From contig JADJXG010000001.1 of NCBI GenBank assembly GCA_016715965.1, positions 3,415,501 to 3,479,500 on the forward strand: a stretch of DNA of 64,000 nt, read 5' to 3'. How positions within the stretch are numbered: position 1 is the first letter of the stretch; each line of letters starts with the position of its first letter. Both the position numbers and the translations under genes were made by a program. This stretch comes from Saprospiraceae bacterium (GTDB lineage: Bacteria > Bacteroidota > Bacteroidia > Chitinophagales > Saprospiraceae). The notes under the pieces are model-generated. The model was not told the DNA's origin. It saw nothing but the letters and a program-made list of their open reading frames with translations, and made no database searches. Below, in pieces: positions 54,630-63,729 of the stretch.

Positions 54630-57600
54630 TTATCTGACTAAAGTCACATTGCCTTTTTTGAAGTAGGTTTGTCCATCGACGCACAATACCTTAAAGTAAT
54701 AGGCATAAACGTCCGGGGCCAAGTCCTGCCCCATGTAAGTACCATCCCAACCTTGATTAACATCTCTTGATTCGAATACTTTTTCACCCCATCGATTATA
54801 TATATACATTTCCAATTCCTCGACGAAATTACTTCGAACTCTGAATTCATCGTTGAGATTATCGCCATTTGGAGAAAATATATTGGGTATAAAGACATCA
54901 GATTCATCACAGTTTGGTAAAATAACAAACACGGAAACCTCCGCAATATCTTCACACATATCCTCATTGATGGCCTTTACCCTAAAAACTGAAGAGGTCT
55001 TGGGTGTGGCAATTGGATCTGTGCAAAAAATACAATCTAAAACAGGAGGACGTTGAGGATTTAACCATTCATAACCACTAAATCCGCCAGTAACGTGAAG
55101 TGTTGTACTTTGACCCAAATAAATCGTATCATCATCTGCCCATGCAAAAAGAGGTGGCACAAACTTGCTGATGTTCACTTGAAAACTATCTCGGTATTTA
55201 CATCCATATTCATTGGTAAAGTCCACATAAAAGACTGTTGTATCTTCTGGTTTTACAATGACGTATTCATTTGCATTTTGCTTATTGACAATATATCGAT
55301 CGGGAGACCATTCGAAAGTATATCTATGGCCATCCAAAGGCACAAATTCAATTTTGCCATCTGATCCCAAACAGAAGTTCATTCTTCCAATAATATCATA
55401 ATTCGTATCAATGGGAATCACCCGAAATGAATCAACATCTGTACACCCAAAAATATCAGTTGCAAAAGCTCTAATATATTGTGAGTCTTTAAAATGTCTA
55501 AGCACTTGATACCCATCTCCCAAAAATCTACCTATTCCATCCAACCATTCCACTTTTGCAAGTTGTTTTGTTCTTGCTTCAAGCAAAAGATCCACAGGGT
55601 GGCAAAGAACAGTATCGTTATTCACCTCTAATTCTATGGGTGGAGGTACAAATACAGTCACAGGTCTTTCAATAAAACAATCGGGTAATCTTTTATCAGA
55701 GATTCTCACTACATAAGTTTTGGTTTCCGGAACACTAGCAAGTGGGTTAGGACTATTGATATTGTCCAAGAAATCAGGTGGAGACCACAAATAATTATAA
55801 CTCAAATCGGGATCTGGATTGAGATAAACTGGTTCCTTATTGCAACTCAAAATAGTGTCCACCAAATTCACTTTAACAAAACCTACATTAATAAATTTGC
55901 TAATTTGATTATTACATTCAGCTCTTACGATCAGGGTCACCAAATAAGTTCCTGTATCCCTGTATTCATGAATGGGATTTTGAGCTGTGCTGGTATCACC
56001 ATCTCCAAAAATCCAAACATAATTGCCGGGTTCACTGCTGTTAATAAAACTAACCAGTGTATTGTCACAATTTTTATCAACTTCAAATGTTGCTTTCGGC
56101 TTACAGATCATATCAATATTCACAGTATCAACTCCTCTGCATTTGAACTGATTCTCTACATTAACGATATATTTCTGGTCGTCACAAAATGGATAAAAAG
56201 CCACAATGGTATCAGTACCTTGTCCGCTTAACACCCAATTATTTGGGGACCATATATAGTTCAATCGGTGTTCCGGTCGCAGATTTGACAAAAACAATTT
56301 GAAAGTATCACCTTCACAAAATTTAAAATCATTGGATTCCGTATCTGTTATTACCTTTTCATTTCGAACAGATATACTATCCATTCCAGCGCAATTTTCA
56401 GCTGACATTGCCCTTAAATAAAATGTTTGGCGATCCGGCACTCCAACTCTTAGAGTGGGGTTGCCCTGATTAAAAATATTTGTAAAATCTCGCGATGTTG
56501 ACCATTCAATACTGCTTGGAACTCCGCCAGAAGCTCTCAAGGTAAAAGTATCCTGACAGATTACAGTATCTCCCAAAATATCAATATCCAACAATTCATT
56601 CACCCTGATGATTACAGAATCAACTTCTGTGCATTGTCCATCGGTAATGGTTACATAGTATGTAATTGTACTATCTGGAGTTGCAATGGGATCAGGGCAG
56701 TCCGTACAATTGATCCACTTGGAGGGCGACCAATTATAACTAAATCGGTTATCAGGATTATTGATAATTTTAGTTGATTCTCCAATACAAATAGGGATTC
56801 CACCTGAAGGAAAATCAGGCTTTAAACTATTTATATTATATGTTTTATCAATAGAGTCCAAACATCCTCCATTGGATTCAATCCACAATTTTAATTTAGC
56901 CTGACCAGTATCAGTTATTGTAAAATTTGGATTTCGATCACTTGCTGAATATTTTTTTCCCTGGATCTCCAATTCCCACATCCAGTTTTTAATTCCAAGT
57001 AGAGAATCAAATGATTTGTCTCGAACATTTAAAAAAATTGAATCTCTACATGGCCCAAAACCTAAATCAAAATCTGCACCAAGCTGTGTAGAATCATAGA
57101 TATAAATATCTTTATAGCTGGTATCAATACAATCTTTGGCTCGGATTCCAACAAGTGCCACTTTATACTTTCCAGGCCCTGGAAATGTATAGCTTGGATT
57201 TGTGTCCTTACTTGCTGGATTCAAATTTGGATAGTCAAATAGCCAAGTATAATCTTTTGTGTTCCTACTCTTATTCGTAAAGTTAACTGTTAAGTTCTGA
57301 TCACAAATAACATCGCGGTCCGTGTCAAAATTTGAAACAGGATTTGTGGTACAAATCCTGACGTTGTATTGAAAATCTCTTCTGGTAATTGAAAGCAATA
57401 CACCATTGCTATCAAACTCACTTACACAAACTCCAATGAGATACTGACCGATGATGGGATCAGGCTGTCCTGTGATAAGTCCCGTTGCCCGATTGATCTG
57501 AAGGGGTATGGGCCCACCCATAGGGTCCAAAACAGAATAGGGTTGTTTGTACTGCACTGGTTCTTGTAAAGGTTGTCTTGGCGTGGATGGTTTAGAGTTG

Positions 57601-58274
57601 GCAGTATCTGCTCCAACATAAGGCGCGCAGAAATAATAATAAAAGGAATCCTTGTGCTGGGTGTCTCTTGAATCTAACGCATTCATTTGAAAATTAACTG
57701 GTCTATCACCACAAACATAAACAGGTGGCCACTCTCCTATTGCTGGGCCAGAATTACATCTACGCAATCCCGCTTCGGTAATCACAAGTGTATAGGTTGC
57801 GCCTGTATAAATTGGATCTAGTATATTCGTAATTGAACTATTTCTACAGCATCTTTGATAGGCCAAAATATAGCCTCCAGATCGAATTGGCAATATTACT
57901 TTCCCAACATAAGTGGTTGTGTGAACACAAACGTCACCCCCCACAACCTCACATTCTGTTCTCAGAATTTCATTCAGTGTATCATCTTTGCTGAATGGAA
58001 TCGTTATAACTCCAAAACGACCCAAATCTCTTAACACATTTCCTTTGCTATCAAAAATTCCTATATGTGCTGGATCATCAAATTCTGCCTCCGGAGAACC
58101 GAGAAAACAATCTCTCCTCAATGTCAATAAAATAGTGTATTCATTGGTTTTCATATTGCTGCAATAATACGTTATCTGACCACCAACGATATGTGTCCCC
58201 TTCAATTCATTCACAAGAGTGAATGAAAAAAATGCCATCAAAAGTATAAAAACTCTGCGTAATGGATCTACCAT
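54630..58274 (-). CDS. PKD-domain T9SS type B surface protein
   Basis: A 1214-residue secreted protein. A signal peptide (MVDPLRRVFILLMAFFSF, about 1-28) leads to a domain beginning GTHIVGGQITYYCSN, also present in simpler form in the 34354-37053 product. PKD domains follow (for example YTWLFDYPNLNP, VWIFGDGDTSTAQ). The C-terminal ~90 residues form a type B sorting domain (IFSPNGDNLNDEFRV, YNRWGEKVFES, PDVYAYYFKVLC). The longest frame extends to 58331 inside the end of the upstream gene; the ATG at 58274 gives a proper signal peptide. It is the last gene of an operon with PorP/SprF and an OmpA-family protein, which suggests they are exported or anchored together. Confidence 0.88.
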   Translation of the reverse strand: MVDPLRRVFILLMAFFSFTLVNELKGTHIVGGQITYYCSNMKTNEYTILLTLRRDCFLGSPEAEFDDPAHIGIFDSKGNVLRDLGRFGVITIPFSKDDTLNEILRTECEVVGGDVCVHTTTYVGKVILPIRSGGYILAYQRCCRNSSITNILDPIYTGATYTLVITEAGLRRCNSGPAIGEWPPVYVCGDRPVNFQMNALDSRDTQHKDSFYYYFCAPYVGADTANSKPSTPRQPLQEPVQYKQPYSVLDPMGGPIPLQINRATGLITGQPDPIIGQYLIGVCVSEFDSNGVLLSITRRDFQYNVRICTTNPVSNFDTDRDVICDQNLTVNFTNKSRNTKDYTWLFDYPNLNPASKDTNPSYTFPGPGKYKVALVGIRAKDCIDTSYKDIYIYDSTQLGADFDLGFGPCRDSIFLNVRDKSFDSLLGIKNWMWELEIQGKKYSASDRNPNFTITDTGQAKLKLWIESNGGCLDSIDKTYNINSLKPDFPSGGIPICIGESTKIINNPDNRFSYNWSPSKWINCTDCPDPIATPDSTITYYVTITDGQCTEVDSVIIRVNELLDIDILGDTVICQDTFTLRASGGVPSSIEWSTSRDFTNIFNQGNPTLRVGVPDRQTFYLRAMSAENCAGMDSISVRNEKVITDTESNDFKFCEGDTFKLFLSNLRPEHRLNYIWSPNNWVLSGQGTDTIVAFYPFCDDQKYIVNVENQFKCRGVDTVNIDMICKPKATFEVDKNCDNTLVSFINSSEPGNYVWIFGDGDTSTAQNPIHEYRDTGTYLVTLIVRAECNNQISKFINVGFVKVNLVDTILSCNKEPVYLNPDPDLSYNYLWSPPDFLDNINSPNPLASVPETKTYVVRISDKRLPDCFIERPVTVFVPPPIELEVNNDTVLCHPVDLLLEARTKQLAKVEWLDGIGRFLGDGYQVLRHFKDSQYIRAFATDIFGCTDVDSFRVIPIDTNYDIIGRMNFCLGSDGKIEFVPLDGHRYTFEWSPDRYIVNKQNANEYVIVKPEDTTVFYVDFTNEYGCKYRDSFQVNISKFVPPLFAWADDDTIYLGQSTTLHVTGGFSGYEWLNPQRPPVLDCIFCTDPIATPKTSSVFRVKAINEDMCEDIAEVSVFVILPNCDESDVFIPNIFSPNGDNLNDEFRVRSNFVEELEMYIYNRWGEKVFESRDVNQGWDGTYMGQDLAPDVYAYYFKVLCVDGQTYFKKGNVTLVR

Positions 58275-58308
58275 TTTTTTATCATTTATATTAGACAAAA
58301 TTTCAATT

Positions 58309-60768
58309 TTATAACCTACTATCATCATCAACTCCTTTCAAAATTTCCAATATTTCAACCCTTCTTTCATATGCTGCCTTTAGATTGTAGATGGAATTCC
58401 TCGTATCTTCCAGGCTATCACTAACATCAGTCGATGCCTTGGATTCACCGTATGGAATTTCAACAATTTCCAAATTCTTACTCACAATAAAATCATGGAA
58501 CGATGATTGATTGTAAATGTCAAATTCATTTCTTATACTGTTTACCCGACGGGATGACAATTTCTGATTGTAATCTGATTTAGCGCGAGGAGATGCATAA
58601 CCTTTCAGAAAAATGTCAATTTCGTGACCTTCCTGTAATATTATCAAAAGTTTATCCATAAAAATTTCCAACTTATCGCCATTCAATTTGACATCCTGTT
58701 CAAAAAACGTATTGTATTCCTGAACAGCCTTTTCCTTTGCAACACCCCTAATACCTTTGGTAAATTCCTTTATATAAATATCCTTTTTGCTCACATAGTC
58801 ATTGTATATTTTCGAAAAAAGGACATTGGTTGTATCTGATTCAGATCTTGGATTGGGCATGTCATTGTCAAAAAATAAACGGATGGGTAATAATTTTCTG
58901 AGTTCAGCGATAGCACTCAACTCCAAAAATAGTTTTCGGTTTAAAATGGGTTCGTCAGCTGTTTCTTTGGAAGAAATCAATAATTCTGTTGACTCGTACT
59001 TATTTTTAGTGGCTGAAAGTTTATAGTTTGTTCCTTTAATTAGGGTAAAGTGAAAGTCATTTGAATCTGGATTAAGGACTTCCTGTAATAAGATTTTGTT
59101 ATCTAGATCCCAAAGCTGAACAACTACACCCTTCAATAAAGCATTGGTGGTTTTCTCGAAAGTATAAACATTCAACTTCTTTTCTTCTCTTAAATAGAGA
59201 TTTTTCTTAATCGGACTGTGATCATGTAAATCAATGGTTGAAATCAAAACCGAATCCGGTAAGAAACCACTTTTTTCTGCCACCAATTTGTATTTTCTAT
59301 CCTCAATCAGTTTGAAATTATAATCTGATCTATCCGGAAAATTCAACTTGGTCACCAAGGAGTCACCTTCAGTGATGTCATAGAGTTTTAAGCTGACTCC
59401 ATTTAGATCAAGTGAATCAAAGGCATCTTTTGTGTAGGCAAACATCTCAATAGTAGCTGGTGTGATAGTAAGCTTGTATATATCGTAACAACAAGCTTGC
59501 ATCACTTCGTCAATGTAAAAAGATCCTGGTCTATTTGAAGTCATATATGCAGACCTTGATACAGATCCTTGAGAAAAACCAAGCTCGTCATAACTGGTAT
59601 TGACAGAAGATCCCATATTGATGACCTTTAAAGAATCTTTTCCTCTCCAACTAAACTTAAACACATCCTGGCCACCAAAACCTGGATAGCCATCGCTGCT
59701 GAAATACAGGGTCTTTGAGGTTGAAACATAAAAAGGTGTATATTCATCTTTGGATGTATTCAAAAAATCAAGATTTTCCGATTTGCTTACCTGACCGTCA
59801 TGAGACATTAATGCTGTGTACACATCATACCCTCCCTTTCCATTGGGCTTATTGCTTGAATAGTAAATCCTGTCTAATTCTGCGATTTCGTCGTATGAAA
59901 ATTTAGCTTGTGTAGAAGAATACCCAGGATAATTTACCTCTTCACTTAACCTAATCGCCTTGGACCAATCATCATTATTTTTCAGTTTGACCCACAATTC
60001 ACAAAGTAGTGAAGTATTGTTTTCTGAATAGTTACAAATGGTAAAAATAAACTTGGTTTGATCTCGATTGAATGCCGGATGGGCTATAAAGCTTTTGTTG
60101 TCCAATAGCCCTGCTTCAACTGAATCCATTTCATTGTTCAATTCATCAAACTTTAATATCTTACTTCCTGGCATCTGCCATTTAGATTTATCCTTTGGAT
60201 CAACCCTCAATCCAGAGTAATAGATTTTTTGATTCATTTCTATTGGAGCTGATTCATTTTCTCTTGTATTTATTGGGCCTTCCAGTCTTTTGGTTTTGAT
60301 AAGTGCATTTTTCTTGCTCAAATTTTCTCTTGCCCATTTTATCTGTTCCAGTCTAAATTTTGCATTGTTTAAAATATCACCGGTATCAACTTCCTGACCA
60401 ATGAATGTTTGGAATAAATTTTGACTTTCTTGATACCTACCCTGTCTGAATACAGATTCTGCCAAAAGAAATCTAACTTCGGGATGCCGATCTTCAAAAT
60501 CCGAATTGGTAATTTGGCGATAATGAAACTCAGCTTTCTGAAACGCATTTAGTGCGAACGCGGATTGTCCAGCCAAATAATGCAATGTATCTTGTTGAAC
60601 CTTGTATTTTAAAGCATCCTGTATCAAGGTATAAGCTTCATAATAATTCTGCTTAATGATCGAGTGATGGATTGGTTCCCAATATTTTCCAAAGGATGCG
60701 TAAGTCTGTGCACTTATAGGGCTAATTAATATACAGCAAGAAAAAAATATGACAATATGTTTGAGCAT
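58309..60768 (-). CDS. TPR-PD40-OmpA family protein, T9SS-associated
   Basis: An 819-residue envelope protein. The signal peptide (ending ISPISAQ) is followed by TPR-like helices (about 30-160), PD40 propeller repeats (about 175-440), two carboxypeptidase-regulatory-like modules (about 455-620) and an OmpA-type peptidoglycan-binding end (about 640-819; DIFLKGYASPRAKSDYNQKLS and RRVEILEIL). The domain set resembles PorE-like T9SS components. The OmpA part is interrupted after FDNDMPNP by about 75 helical residues. It lies 19 bases after the PorP/SprF gene and 34 bases before the surface-protein gene, so the three are one operon. Confidence 0.88.
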   Translation of the reverse strand: MLKHIVIFFSCCILISPISAQTYASFGKYWEPIHHSIIKQNYYEAYTLIQDALKYKVQQDTLHYLAGQSAFALNAFQKAEFHYRQITNSDFEDRHPEVRFLLAESVFRQGRYQESQNLFQTFIGQEVDTGDILNNAKFRLEQIKWARENLSKKNALIKTKRLEGPINTRENESAPIEMNQKIYYSGLRVDPKDKSKWQMPGSKILKFDELNNEMDSVEAGLLDNKSFIAHPAFNRDQTKFIFTICNYSENNTSLLCELWVKLKNNDDWSKAIRLSEEVNYPGYSSTQAKFSYDEIAELDRIYYSSNKPNGKGGYDVYTALMSHDGQVSKSENLDFLNTSKDEYTPFYVSTSKTLYFSSDGYPGFGGQDVFKFSWRGKDSLKVINMGSSVNTSYDELGFSQGSVSRSAYMTSNRPGSFYIDEVMQACCYDIYKLTITPATIEMFAYTKDAFDSLDLNGVSLKLYDITEGDSLVTKLNFPDRSDYNFKLIEDRKYKLVAEKSGFLPDSVLISTIDLHDHSPIKKNLYLREEKKLNVYTFEKTTNALLKGVVVQLWDLDNKILLQEVLNPDSNDFHFTLIKGTNYKLSATKNKYESTELLISSKETADEPILNRKLFLELSAIAELRKLLPIRLFFDNDMPNPRSESDTTNVLFSKIYNDYVSKKDIYIKEFTKGIRGVAKEKAVQEYNTFFEQDVKLNGDKLEIFMDKLLIILQEGHEIDIFLKGYASPRAKSDYNQKLSSRRVNSIRNEFDIYNQSSFHDFIVSKNLEIVEIPYGESKASTDVSDSLEDTRNSIYNLKAAYERRVEILEILKGVDDDSRL

Positions 60769-60787
60769 GAAAGACTTCTATTATCAA

Positions 60788-61795
60788 TTAATAAATAGGA
60801 CATTTTTTGTAAACACCAGGACTTTTCACCCCTTTAAAGATGTGTTGCACAGTAATTTCCGGTCCTCCTCTTCTCCGAGTAGCTGTCTGAAAAGCCGAGG
60901 TATTCATATCATAACTACCTGAGATTAACCAATTTTTGTATTCAACTCCGATATGAGGGATCATCGCATCCTTCAACCTTGAATTTAGGCCAACTAAAAG
61001 ATTTAAAACCTGACCAGGCGTCTTGTTCAAATACAATCGAATCATACTGGAGAGAACTGTTTCTTGATAAACATCCTGTTTTCCATGCATACCTCCAATA
61101 GAAAGGTCCAGAAAAGATCCCAGTCCAATAGATACCAACATTGTACCCGCAAACCTTATTGGAAGCTTGGATTGAACATTGCCAGCACCATCAAAACTTT
61201 GATTGGGTTGATTTAAATGAAATGCAGCTCCATTCAACATTAATCTGGTCCGTCGAGTCAAGAAAAATTCATATCCCAAGCCTGCGCTTAGATCCATAAA
61301 AAAGCTACCGACATGATTGAATGACTCCATCGATCCAATGGTAGGGTCAAATCGGTCCCCATTCCATTGAACATCCCATCTCAATTTCTCTTGATTAAAT
61401 CTTCTTTGTGCAACCGCTGAGTTTGCTCCCAGGGTAAGTATATGCTTACTACCAAAATGATGGCTATATGAAATACTTCCTACCAGTTTAGCTAAATTTA
61501 ATCTTGAATCTCCCGCCTGGTCATAATCCATACCAATTCCAAAGTTAACTCTTCCGGGTCTCCTTGTAAACCTCCATTTGGTATCATACCATAAACTTGC
61601 GGTCATATATGGTACAGGTACAGATAACCATTGATTGCGGTAATTGGCAGTGACTCTATGATCCCCGTCAAACTGACCCGTTAATGCCGGTGATAAATTA
61701 TGATAATTGTAATTAAATTGTGAAAAATGAATATCCTGTCCCAATAAATCCTGGGCGTAGATGCTCAAAAACAGAATGACATATCTATAATGCAT
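60788..61795 (-). CDS. PorP/SprF family outer-membrane protein, first gene of the surface operon
   Basis: A 335-residue outer-membrane barrel. After the signal peptide (MHYRYVILFLSIYAQDLLGQ) comes the family signature DIHFSQFNYNYHNLSPALTG and NYRNQW. Strands continue to GVKSPGVYKKCPIY. Family members work with T9SS type B substrates. The operon also encodes an OmpA-family protein and a type B surface protein, which strongly suggests a dedicated partner set. A canonical promoter lies about 98 bases upstream of the ATG. Confidence 0.92.
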   Translation of the reverse strand: MHYRYVILFLSIYAQDLLGQDIHFSQFNYNYHNLSPALTGQFDGDHRVTANYRNQWLSVPVPYMTASLWYDTKWRFTRRPGRVNFGIGMDYDQAGDSRLNLAKLVGSISYSHHFGSKHILTLGANSAVAQRRFNQEKLRWDVQWNGDRFDPTIGSMESFNHVGSFFMDLSAGLGYEFFLTRRTRLMLNGAAFHLNQPNQSFDGAGNVQSKLPIRFAGTMLVSIGLGSFLDLSIGGMHGKQDVYQETVLSSMIRLYLNKTPGQVLNLLVGLNSRLKDAMIPHIGVEYKNWLISGSYDMNTSAFQTATRRRGGPEITVQHIFKGVKSPGVYKKCPIY

Positions 61796-61892
61796 AAAAT
61801 ATGTATATTTTATTCAATAATTGTTTGCTTAAATAAAGTGGAATTTCGGAATGTATGGGACCAGAGAAAAAGGCTATTCCTATTTGTAATGT

Positions 61893-61922
61893 CAAAGGTA
61901 GTTAATAATTAATATTCTCAAA
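61893..61922 (-). promoter_or_regulatory. promoter of the PorP/OmpA/surface-protein operon
   Basis: On the minus strand TTTG (61922-61919), an 18-base spacer and TACCTTTG (61900-61893) match the Bacteroidota promoter closely. The transcript would have a leader of about 90 bases before the ATG at 61795. Confidence 0.75.
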
Positions 61923-62100
61923 TAAAATTTACACCAACAATTCTGCAGAAAGGACTAAAACTTCGCAATTTCGACATATATTATTGATTTTATGGTAATT
62001 ACATATAATGTTAATATATATTAAACGAATATTTTATGCCCAAAACATTTAAACATAATATGTGAAGTAAGTCCTTTTCTTTATTCTTGGCTTTAAAATC

Positions 62101-62108
62101 TACCTTTG
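62101..62108 (+). promoter_or_regulatory. -7 box of the 62129-fdhD unit
   Basis: TACCTTTG is an exact Bacteroidota -7 box, 20 bases before the ATG at 62129. A TTG at the usual distance is not evident; the nearest is only 11 bases upstream. Confidence 0.4.
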
Positions 62109-62128
62109 TCAATACATTGTAGTCCTTG

Positions 62129-62470
62129 ATGAAATTTAAACTAACAGATAATCAAGTCAGACTTCGGCTGAAATTAGAAGAGGTTGAGCATTTAAAAGAC
62201 TATGGCATCCTCACTCTAAATGTAAGTTTTGGTTTAAATCAATCTGATTATTTAAAGGTCTCCATTGTAATTTATGGTGAAAATAAAGCATCTTGCAGAT
62301 TTCAGAATAATCACTTCAGGGTCTTTATACCAGAACCCCGATGGACAAAACCGTTAAATAATCAAATCGATCTTTTTAAGGGATTAATTGAACAGACCCA
62401 AGACCAATTCACTGAACTAATCATAGAACAAGACCTTCCATGTGACCACAATTCCAAACATATAAATTAA
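62129..62470 (+). CDS. small hypothetical protein preceding fdhD
   Basis: A 113-residue cytosolic protein starting MKFKLTDNQVRLRLKLEEVE and ending IEQDLPCDHNSKHIN. No signal peptide or membrane segment. A cysteine and histidines near the end may bind metal, but this is only a suggestion. It lies seven bases before fdhD and is probably co-transcribed with it, so it may have a role in formate dehydrogenase or molybdenum-cofactor sulfur handling. The longest frame begins at a TTG directly before this ATG. Confidence 0.7.
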   Translation: MKFKLTDNQVRLRLKLEEVEHLKDYGILTLNVSFGLNQSDYLKVSIVIYGENKASCRFQNNHFRVFIPEPRWTKPLNNQIDLFKGLIEQTQDQFTELIIEQDLPCDHNSKHIN

Positions 62471-62477
62471 AATATCT

Positions 62478-63353
62478 GTGAACCTTCATAAATTCAGATC
62501 GGTCAATATTCAAGAAGGAACATTTTCACAGGAAATCCTCAAATGGAAATCTGGCCAGATTTCTAAACAATTAGATAAATTGGCATTGGAAGAACCTTTG
62601 GAAATTGTTACCAGGTATAGAGACGCTGCACAGGATAAATCAAAAGTCATATCCATCACCATGAGGACTCCGGGTTGTGACAAGGATCTGATAATTGGCT
62701 TTCTCTTCAATGAAAATATAATCACCTCCAAAACAGATATTCTGGAAATTGATTTTAAGTTCAATTGCAATGGAGAGGGACAAGAACATCAAACAGCAAT
62801 TGTGGTTGTTGATCCGAAATTAAACCTTAGAATTGAATCCCTTGACCGACATTTTTATACCAACTCAAGTTGTGGCGTATGTGGCAAAACTGCCATCGAC
62901 CTGGCCTTAGACTATATGGCTTATGTCCCTAAATTGTTGAATGAATGCATCGATCCAAGTAGTATTTGTGAATTACCGGAAAAATTGAGATCTCACCAGA
63001 CTGTTTTTCATGAAACTGGTGGTATTCACGCCTGCGGCATTTTTGATCTCAACCAAACACTTATCCACTATGCTGAAGACGTAGGGAGACACAACGCTAT
63101 GGATAAACTTACTGGATTTTGTCTGACACATCAACTAGTCCCGGCAGCAGATCATATCTTGGTGTTAAGTGGAAGAGCTAGTTTTGAACTCATCCAAAAA
63201 GCCATGTCAACTGGATTTCCAATTGTGATATCTGTCGGAGCTCCCAGCCATCTGGCGGTAGAATTGGCCAGGATCAGTGGTATGACTTTGATTGGTTTTG
63301 TGAAAAAAGAAGGATTTAATATCTATTCAGGTGACCATAGAATCAAAATGTAA
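62478..63353 (+). CDS. fdhD: formate dehydrogenase accessory sulfurtransferase FdhD
   Basis: A 291-residue cytosolic sulfurtransferase that passes sulfur to the molybdenum cofactor of formate dehydrogenase. The family's CxxC motif (C132, C135 in CGVCGK) is present, with GGIHACGIFD, AEDVGRHNAMDKL, LSGRASFELIQK and GAPSHLAVELA as further signatures. It starts with a GTG codon seven bases after the preceding gene. No formate dehydrogenase gene is in this window. Confidence 0.95.
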   Translation: MNLHKFRSVNIQEGTFSQEILKWKSGQISKQLDKLALEEPLEIVTRYRDAAQDKSKVISITMRTPGCDKDLIIGFLFNENIITSKTDILEIDFKFNCNGEGQEHQTAIVVVDPKLNLRIESLDRHFYTNSSCGVCGKTAIDLALDYMAYVPKLLNECIDPSSICELPEKLRSHQTVFHETGGIHACGIFDLNQTLIHYAEDVGRHNAMDKLTGFCLTHQLVPAADHILVLSGRASFELIQKAMSTGFPIVISVGAPSHLAVELARISGMTLIGFVKKEGFNIYSGDHRIKM

Positions 63354-63394
63354 TAATATACTTCTGTGCGTCAATTGGAAAAGAATCTATAAAA

Positions 63395-63727
63395 TCAAGG
63401 TACAATTTCTGTAGACTTACCAAAATGTGTTACGAAACTTTTGAATTCATTGGACAATTGAACATTATTGGTTGCCTTAAGATAGCTATCACACAATGCA
63501 TTCAATGTTTGGTACATAAACCGATCCATTTCGATCACCTGCATTTCCTTAGTCCAAATATCCAATTTCAAGGTGTCTAGACTGCTTTTTTCAAAAATAG
63601 ATATCAGTAATCCTTTGGCCTCAGTCGGCGAATCAGAATCTGAATCTTGAGCGGTCCATAAGACCTTCTCCGGAACATTTAAATCATCCAAATGTACTTC
63701 TATTTGAATTTTAGAAATTTTACCCAT
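63395..63727 (-). CDS. gldC: gliding motility protein GldC
   Basis: A 110-residue cytosolic protein starting MGKISKIQIEVHLDDLNVPE with WTAQDSDSDSPTEAKGLL and the segment KEMQVIEMDRFMYQTL, matching GldC, which supports gliding motility in Bacteroidota although its biochemical role is unclear. The longest frame extends to 63763, but the ATG at 63727 fits the family. It begins two bases after the stop codon of the upstream partial gene. It is consistent with the wealth of T9SS cargo in this window. Confidence 0.9.
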   Translation of the reverse strand: MGKISKIQIEVHLDDLNVPEKVLWTAQDSDSDSPTEAKGLLISIFEKSSLDTLKLDIWTKEMQVIEMDRFMYQTLNALCDSYLKATNNVQLSNEFKSFVTHFGKSTEIVP

Positions 63728-63729
63728 CT

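Larger units (their letters stand above)
61796..62128. other. 333-base divergent intergenic region
   Basis: Holds the promoter of the PorP operon (minus strand) and that of the 62129 gene (plus strand). Otherwise AT-rich with no reading frame or RNA gene that I recognise. Confidence 0.7.
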
